Below, piece after piece: positions 22,573 to 27,948 of a stretch of DNA of 27,948 nucleotides (its first letter is position 1; each line of letters begins with the position of its first letter). Position numbers and translations under genes: made by a program. Source of the DNA: RGIG1934 sp964492545. GTDB lineage: Bacteria; Bacillota; Clostridia; Lachnospirales; Lachnospiraceae. Location: positions 1-27,948 of the forward strand of contig CAZBKO010000022.1 in NCBI GenBank assembly GCA_964492545.1, written 5' to 3'. The notes under the pieces are model-generated. The model worked only from the letters and a program-made list of their open reading frames with translations. It was not told the origin of the DNA and did not search any database.

Positions 22573-24030
22573 CTATTTCTTTAACAATTTACTAATTAAC
22601 ATCGCAGCAACATATGGCAAAAATACATATAGTATAAGATGTCTTGGAATAAAATACAAATCATTTCTAATTCCATTAGTTATTTCCCAAATCATATATA
22701 CTGATATATAAAAGCTAAATGGTTTTGCAAAATCTGCATTTTCTATCGTCTTAATTATCTTTGCAAAAACACCACCATATATCATAACTACTGGAATACA
22801 CCAATAATAGTAATTGAAATATGCCTCTGTAATAAAAGATGAGCCATATCCCGAAATCGTCCAACCATAATAATATGGAGATAATACTGAACTTATATGT
22901 GTGACTATGCTATCTAAATACTGACCCCTTAATGCCGAAGGAAGAATATATAACAGGCTTCCAATAATGCTTTTACCATTATTAAATGGAACAAACTGTG
23001 GCACGCATTTAACTGTATTTGCAATAGATGTAAATGTATTACCTGTAATTTCAAATATACTATATATGAAATTCTTTTTCAACACTACCTTAATTACATC
23101 CCATGAAAACATATCTAAACCACCAGATGTTTCTCTTGCTGTCCCAACCATCTGAAACACAAAAACTACTGCAAAGGCCAAAATAATATATTTAACAATC
23201 TTTCTCTTAGATACTTTAATCCCATACCAATAAACACATATGCATGTCAGTGCAACAATAATTCCTATTATATCCATCCTGTTTCCACCAAATAGATAAA
23301 GAACACAGTAAGACAAAATTGATGAAATTGCTATTTTTCTTTCTTGTTTGCTTTTACAAAAAATAGCCATAATCAAACATGATGGTACAAACCAATCGCC
23401 TAAATAATCAAGAATATACAGTATTGTTGGCACATTACTAGCGCTCTCTAATCTATAAGCTAAATGCCCCAACATTTTACTCATATATATATCATTTAAT
23501 CGTACAATTAGAGCAGGTATAATTGTCAAAATATATAATATCCATGCTACATAGCGCATAGATATTGCATTAGCTTTGTTTTTGTTAATATAATATAATT
23601 TATCAATATCCTTGTATGTATTTTTACTCTTACTGTATATGCATATATATCCCAAATGAAGTCCTATTAATGAAGCCATAAGAACGAACATCGCAATATA
23701 TATATCTGTATTTGAAATTATTCCATCTAATATACTATGATCAGACTTAAGCATATACTCTTCATATCCTAGCAGGTATGATAATTGATCACCTAAATAA
23801 AATGGAATAGTCATTAAAATTAGTATAAAATAAATACCAATTTTCCCATTTATTTTATAAGAAGAAACTAATATTCCCACATAAACAAAGCAACATAATA
23901 AAGTTAATTTATTTATACCGGTACTTAAACTCTGTTGCTTGTTAAATTCAATATATGTCAACATAACAACAAATGCCATGCTAAATGTGAATAGTATATG
24001 ATATAATTTATTTTTTTTGATTGTGAACAT
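22573..24030 (-). CDS. Polysaccharide polymerase (Wzy-like)
   Basis: 485 residues with about 12 hydrophobic segments, a long loop in the C-terminal half (~residues 300-410, with SIIGSLLYILPSALRGQYLD) and a short one after it carrying SGYGSSFITEAYFNYYY. This topology and position beside a flippase and glycosyltransferases fit a repeat-unit polymerase of the O-antigen/oligosaccharide polymerase type. Wzy proteins are poorly conserved, so the call rests on topology, context and the GSSxxxEAYxNYG-like motif common in this group. Only a weak GAG ribosome site precedes the ATG. Confidence 0.78.
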   Translation of the reverse strand: MFTIKKNKLYHILFTFSMAFVVMLTYIEFNKQQSLSTGINKLTLLCCFVYVGILVSSYKINGKIGIYFILILMTIPFYLGDQLSYLLGYEEYMLKSDHSILDGIISNTDIYIAMFVLMASLIGLHLGYICIYSKSKNTYKDIDKLYYINKNKANAISMRYVAWILYILTIIPALIVRLNDIYMSKMLGHLAYRLESASNVPTILYILDYLGDWFVPSCLIMAIFCKSKQERKIAISSILSYCVLYLFGGNRMDIIGIIVALTCICVYWYGIKVSKRKIVKYIILAFAVVFVFQMVGTARETSGGLDMFSWDVIKVVLKKNFIYSIFEITGNTFTSIANTVKCVPQFVPFNNGKSIIGSLLYILPSALRGQYLDSIVTHISSVLSPYYYGWTISGYGSSFITEAYFNYYYWCIPVVMIYGGVFAKIIKTIENADFAKPFSFYISVYMIWEITNGIRNDLYFIPRHLILYVFLPYVAAMLISKLLKK

Positions 24031-24045
24031 TTTATTTTCTCATTT

Positions 24046-25134
24046 CTATATGTTGCTCATTGTTTTTTTTACTGCTTCCAGATACTTAAATCCATTTTTT
24101 GTATCAGGTTCCAAATAAGCCCCCTCGGACCATTCATTCCACGCGTTGATAAATATAAAATCATCTTTTTCTAATCTTTCATTAAAATACTTTAGCTTTC
24201 TTTCAAATAAATTTGGAGAAGAATATTTAAAAAATGAGCCCTTCCATTTTTTTCTTGGTGTATTATCCCATGATGGGCATATACCTGGATAAATCTTAGT
24301 TTTATTTGTTTCGAATTCGTGAGGTAAATACTTGTATAGCAATTTCATATTTTCTACATCTTCAATTTTCTTTTTCCTGCTAAATCTATTTGTATATTGT
24401 ACAATTCTCCTTCTGATATATGAAAAGATTCTTCTATATTTAGGAATACAGTAATGTAATGTAAATGCTGGTTCAAATCTATACATTGAATCAATCTGAT
24501 CAAACCTATCTTCTCTAGTAAACGATGTTTCTCCTGACATTATATGTATACCATTAAATCCATCATTAATTGCAAACTCATTCCAAAGCTTTTTCATAGC
24601 TTCTAAATACTCAATTGAACTACTTTTGTATATTGCAATAACAGGTTTATTATCAATTTTTATATATCGTGGATCGCAAAAAAACTGTTTTAAATACTCA
24701 TAATGTAGTTTCCATTCTCTTATATTACCATATTCCTGCTCCATAAGTAATTCATCATTATAGCTATACCAAGTTCTCTTCCACGGCTCATTTGCCCAAC
24801 AAAAAAAATATTTTAATGGAACTTCGTTATGTGCCAATAATATTTCTGCTGGTTTTTCTAGTAATTTCTTTTCATTTTTGAACCAGTAATGATATATGCA
24901 AAATCCATAAATGCCGTATTTCTTAGCAAGTGATGCCTGCCATTTCCATGTATCTGCATTTTCATCAGATAAATCATAATAATTATTATTTATAGGTATT
25001 TTGGGTTGGTAATGATTTTTAAAATATGGTTTTCCATTCTTAACCGAATTCCATTCAGTAAATCCTTGGCCCCACCAAATATTATTCTCTTCAATTTCAT
25101 GGTATTGTGGTAAATAAAAAGCAATTGGTCTCAT
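24046..25134 (-). CDS. WbsX-like / GH99-like glycan enzyme
   Basis: 362 residues. It matches the WbsX-type family found in O-antigen and capsule loci: IAFYLPQYHEIEENNIWWG at the start, GFTEWNSVKNGKP, YGIYGFCIYHYWF, FCWANEPWKRTW, and INAWNEWSEGAYLEPD at 329-344. The fold is that of GH99 endo-acting glycosidases and the acid residues of the NEW-x-EG motif (Glu334, Glu337) are kept, yet the family is usually annotated as a glycosyltransferase. Whether it builds, trims or cleaves the polymer is unsettled. AAAGGAG precedes the ATG at good spacing. Confidence 0.88.
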   Translation of the reverse strand: MRPIAFYLPQYHEIEENNIWWGQGFTEWNSVKNGKPYFKNHYQPKIPINNNYYDLSDENADTWKWQASLAKKYGIYGFCIYHYWFKNEKKLLEKPAEILLAHNEVPLKYFFCWANEPWKRTWYSYNDELLMEQEYGNIREWKLHYEYLKQFFCDPRYIKIDNKPVIAIYKSSSIEYLEAMKKLWNEFAINDGFNGIHIMSGETSFTREDRFDQIDSMYRFEPAFTLHYCIPKYRRIFSYIRRRIVQYTNRFSRKKKIEDVENMKLLYKYLPHEFETNKTKIYPGICPSWDNTPRKKWKGSFFKYSSPNLFERKLKYFNERLEKDDFIFINAWNEWSEGAYLEPDTKNGFKYLEAVKKTMSNI

Positions 25135-25147
25135 AAATAAACTCCTT

Positions 25148-26269
25148 TTAATTTACGTTATTTATTGTAAATTCTATTTCATCGCAAAGTTCTTTTTTTA
25201 TGCTGTTAACATCAAATTTCTCTATATATTCTTTGTTGAATTTACCAAATTTTTCTCTAAGTTCTTTTGAATCCACGAGTTTTTCTATTGAATTTGCATA
25301 TGAATCCACATCCATACAGGGCGATAAATATCCACCACTTCCTTCAACAATCAAGTCAACATTTCCTCGTATTTTTGATGCAATTACTGGTTTTTCACAG
25401 CCCATTGCTTCCATTAACGCTACCGAAAGTCCCTCCTGTAACGATGGCATAATAAAGATATCTGCAAAATTACATAGCCTGCTAATGTCTGTTCTATATC
25501 CTAACATAATAACATTTTTTTCTAATCCCAGCTTTTTAATTAATCTGAATAGTACACCTTTTTTCTCTCCATCACCTGCTATAAAATAAAAAATATTTTT
25601 GTTATTCAATTTCTTAAGAGCTTTAATAATTGTAATATGATTTTTTCTAGTGCTCAATTCTCCAACTGACAAAAGAACATATGCTTCTTTTGGTATATTA
25701 TATTCATTTCTTAATTCCACGTTTGTAGCAATATTTGATGTGAACTTCTTAGTATCAATACCAACTCCATTTACTTTAATAGCTCTACGTGTCTTAAACT
25801 TACATGCTCTCCTATAATCCTCATCATTAATTGTAATTAACAAATCTGTAAATTTAGCAAGTATTTTTTCAACGTTATAAAATATCATCCAATTAATTAA
25901 TGGTGCATTCGTAAAAAAATGAAATCCATGTACCATATAAATAACTTTACACTTATATTTGTGTCCAACAATTCTCCCCAATACTCCTCCTACTGGTTCA
26001 TGACAAAATACTGTATCAAATTTCTTTTGCTTAATTATTTTTTTCAATTCACCTGCTGCTTCTATATTATTTAGTTTTATCGGTGATCTGCTACAATGTA
26101 ATTCATTTAGCTTTATGTCATATTGTTTTTCCAGCTCTGAATAAAATATTCCTGTCTTAGAGCAGGCACATTCTACATAGTATCCCCTTTTTTCCAATTC
26201 TTTTATATGCGGAACCAAAAAATTCCATATCATTGAATCTGTAGTACATACTACTAATATTTTATGCAT
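25148..26269 (-). CDS. GT4 family glycosyltransferase
   Basis: 373 residues. The N-terminal domain resembles Glycosyltransferase family 4 enzymes of EPS loci: KILVVCTTDSMIWNFLVPHI, then FDTVFCHEPVGGVLGRI and MVHGFHFF. The C-terminal domain has LLSVGELSTRKNH, FIAGDGEKKG, and Glu279-x7-Glu287 in QEGLSVALMEAMGCEKPVI, the retaining GT-B donor-site motif. It follows the initiating transferase by 17 bases, so it may add the second sugar (inference). AAGGAG precedes the ATG. Confidence 0.92.
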   Translation of the reverse strand: MHKILVVCTTDSMIWNFLVPHIKELEKRGYYVECACSKTGIFYSELEKQYDIKLNELHCSRSPIKLNNIEAAGELKKIIKQKKFDTVFCHEPVGGVLGRIVGHKYKCKVIYMVHGFHFFTNAPLINWMIFYNVEKILAKFTDLLITINDEDYRRACKFKTRRAIKVNGVGIDTKKFTSNIATNVELRNEYNIPKEAYVLLSVGELSTRKNHITIIKALKKLNNKNIFYFIAGDGEKKGVLFRLIKKLGLEKNVIMLGYRTDISRLCNFADIFIMPSLQEGLSVALMEAMGCEKPVIASKIRGNVDLIVEGSGGYLSPCMDVDSYANSIEKLVDSKELREKFGKFNKEYIEKFDVNSIKKELCDEIEFTINNVN

Positions 26270-26286
26270 ACTTCTCCTTATAACAC

Positions 26287-26976
26287 TTATTTACTAAGCA
26301 CTGCAAATACAGTTTCTACCATCGTCTTAATCTCGTCTATGCAACTAAATTTCCACAAACTTTCAAGATTATACTTCATTTTTTTAGGGAGTACCTGATT
26401 TATGTAAGTATTATCAACATCTGTTGCACTATCTAATAACTCAGCCTCATCTTTATACTTTATGCTTGCCTCTGATGTTACACCAGCTGGAAGTAATAAT
26501 GTCGCTCTCATTTCTTTTGTATAATGCTTTACATATTTAGGAACTTCTGGGCGTGTTCCCACAAATGACATATTTCCTGACAATATATCAAGCAATTGTG
26601 GAAGTTCATCTAATCTATATCTTCTTAGAAATTCGCCTGTTTTTGTAATTCTACTGTCATTTTCGGTTGTCACTAATGTTCCAATCTGATCTGCATTCGA
26701 AACCATTGTTCTAAACTTATGAATTCTGAATTTTTTACCATATGTAGTCACTCGAACTTGACGATAAAATATTTCTCCCGGAGAATCACTTGCAATACAT
26801 ATTGCAATCACAATTAACATAGGCAAAAGAACAGCTAGCATTAATAGCGCCATTAACACATCAAAATATCTTTTAACCATTAAGCTTACTTTCTTTTTAG
26901 ATAAAATATCATAATATTCTCTCACTTCATCATTTTGCATATAATCAGGCAAATCTTCAAATGCTCTTAACTTCAT
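26287..26976 (-). CDS. Initiating phosphoglycosyl transferase (undecaprenyl-phosphate sugar transferase)
   Basis: 229 residues, the size of small monotopic enzymes such as PglC. A ~35-residue soluble leader comes first, then KRYFDVLMALLMLAVLLPML as the single membrane-inserted helix (35-54), GEIFYRQVRVTTYGKKF, KFRTM (87-91), RRYRLDELPQLLDIL (118-132) with the catalytic Asp-Glu pair, and SFVGTRPEV (137-145), where most members have GPRP. It transfers a sugar-1-phosphate to undecaprenyl phosphate and so fixes the first sugar. It overlaps the aminotransferase gene by 20 bases, which suggests that the first sugar is the amino sugar that enzyme makes. Confidence 0.93.
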   Translation of the reverse strand: MKLRAFEDLPDYMQNDEVREYYDILSKKKVSLMVKRYFDVLMALLMLAVLLPMLIVIAICIASDSPGEIFYRQVRVTTYGKKFRIHKFRTMVSNADQIGTLVTTENDSRITKTGEFLRRYRLDELPQLLDILSGNMSFVGTRPEVPKYVKHYTKEMRATLLLPAGVTSEASIKYKDEAELLDSATDVDNTYINQVLPKKMKYNLESLWKFSCIDEIKTMVETVFAVLSK

Positions 26977-27948
26977 TAACTATCTCCCTATAATTACTTA
27001 TGACATATTCTACATCTTCATCTGATAAAAGAGTATGAAGTGGCAATGTAATCTCATTTTTAAAATACTCAAATGCATTTGGGAAGTTTATAATATCCCA
27101 ACCCAACTTTTTATATGCTGTCATCATAGGTAAAGGCTTATAATGCACGTTGCAAGCAATGCCTCTCTCAGCCATTTTTGTAATTATGTCATTTCTCTGC
27201 TCCAAAGTTATTTCTGGTACTCTAGAAATATATAAATGTCCTGAGCTTTTATAATTAATTCCTGAATGAGATAAATGCTTAATGCCCATCTCATCACAAA
27301 CAGCATCATATTTTTGAATGATTTCGTATCTTCTGCTAAGTAATTTATCGTATCTTTCCAATTGTTTTAATCCCATAGCTGCCATAATATCTGTCATATT
27401 ACATTTATACCATGGTTCGATAATATCATATTCCCAGGCACCAAGCTGTGTTTTTGCTAAAGCATCCTTAGATTGTCCATGTAAACTCATAAGCTGATAT
27501 GTATGATATAATTCTTCATCATCTACACCGTCAATATGTTTCCAAGTTGTTGCCCCGCCCTCTGCAGTCGTGAAGTTCTTTACTGCATGAAAGGAAAAAT
27601 CTGTAAAATCCGCGATACTTCCTGCTTTATTTCCAAACTGCTCTGCACCCAAACCATGTGCACAGTCGGACATTACAACTACTCTACCAATTTTTTTCTG
27701 AATTTCACTATTTGGATTAAACAAATGTCTTTTATTTTCAACAGCTTTATATATTCTATCATAATCGCATATTATACCGCCTAAATCTACTGCGATTATG
27801 GCTTTTGTTTTCTCATTTATTGCAGCTTCCATTTGTTCATAATCCATCTCGCAGCTATCTTTCTGTGAATCCACAAAAATAACTGTTGCTCCTGCATGAA
27901 TTACAGCAGAAGCTGTAGCTGTATAAGTGTATGCAGGTACTATTACCT
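26957..27948 (-). CDS. DegT/DnrJ/EryC1/StrS sugar aminotransferase, 5' end beyond the window
   Basis: PLP-dependent enzyme that aminates a keto-sugar nucleotide. At least 329 residues are visible and the frame is open at the window edge; the GTG at 27874 is an internal Val codon, because upstream codons give VIVPAYTYTATASAVIHAGA, a standard DegT segment. Other marks: VVMSDCAHGLGAE (Asp contacting PLP), SFHAVKNFTTAEGG with the Schiff-base Lys, and YKCNMTDIMAAMGLKQLER. The C-terminal part GIACNVHYKPLPMM and NEITLPLHTLL is typical. By analogy with diNAcBac and AATGal pathways the product may be a 4-amino-6-deoxy sugar (inference). Confidence 0.92.
   Translation of the reverse strand, partial: VIVPAYTYTATASAVIHAGATVIFVDSQKDSCEMDYEQMEAAINEKTKAIIAVDLGGIICDYDRIYKAVENKRHLFNPNSEIQKKIGRVVVMSDCAHGLGAEQFGNKAGSIADFTDFSFHAVKNFTTAEGGATTWKHIDGVDDEELYHTYQLMSLHGQSKDALAKTQLGAWEYDIIEPWYKCNMTDIMAAMGLKQLERYDKLLSRRYEIIQKYDAVCDEMGIKHLSHSGINYKSSGHLYISRVPEITLEQRNDIITKMAERGIACNVHYKPLPMMTAYKKLGWDIINFPNAFEYFKNEITLPLHTLLSDEDVEYVISNYREIVNEVKSI

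Overview
The window looks like a chromosomal stretch of a low-GC Gram-positive anaerobe, most likely a Clostridia member of the Lachnospiraceae type (Roseburia, Agathobacter or Butyrivibrio relatives). This is inferred from AT-rich DNA, AGGAGG-type ribosome sites, frequent TTG starts, and the gene families present (DegV, VanZ, YhgE-like/MMPL pairs, winged-helix LicC-LicA fusions). No RNA gene, CRISPR array or intact insertion sequence was seen, and no stretch over 300 bases lacks a gene.

Left part (1-14,330), ordinary chromosome with several regulatory units. Bases 1-183 hold a GC-rich 31-bp direct repeat inside a minus-strand frame open to the window edge. A minus-strand run follows: PTS-EIIC/EAL c-di-GMP phosphodiesterase, HAD phosphatase, MATE transporter and DegV, closed by a terminator at 184-219; three of the four start with TTG. 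Divergent from it is a plus-strand pair, an amidohydrolase and an HPP-like membrane protein. Next is an export module: a TetR regulator divergent from an RND/MMPL transporter and a secreted coiled-coil YhgE/Pip-like partner, with three similar palindromic operators. The TcdA and VanZ-like genes follow on the minus strand, then a plus-strand HD-GYP gene split by an in-frame TGA and lacking key metal ligands. Both convergent gene pairs here overlap at their 3' ends and carry a terminator inside the opposing coding sequence.

Right part (14,351-27,948), a surface-polysaccharide locus read right to left on the minus strand, visibly more AT-rich. In transcription order: DegT-type aminotransferase (cut by the window edge), initiating phosphoglycosyl transferase, GT4, WbsX/GH99-like protein, Wzy-like polymerase, GT2, Wzx-like flippase, CDP-glycerol glycerophosphotransferase-family protein, CDP-alcohol phosphotransferase, IspD/TarI-like cytidylyltransferase, and a winged-helix/LicC/LicA fusion. 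The last gene, 14351-15604, encodes an unrecognised protein with two membrane helices and a degenerate Nudix-like domain.

Together the locus suggests a lipid-linked glycan started on an amino sugar, built by three glycosyltransferase-like proteins, flipped and polymerised, and decorated with phosphocholine (or phosphoethanolamine) and a phospho-alditol. That would give a zwitterionic polymer chemically reminiscent of pneumococcal teichoic acid, but with no LicD in view and with a CDP-alcohol phosphotransferase present instead. The most novel candidates are this decoration module, the two-helix Nudix-like protein, the EIIC-EAL fusion and the interrupted HD-GYP gene.
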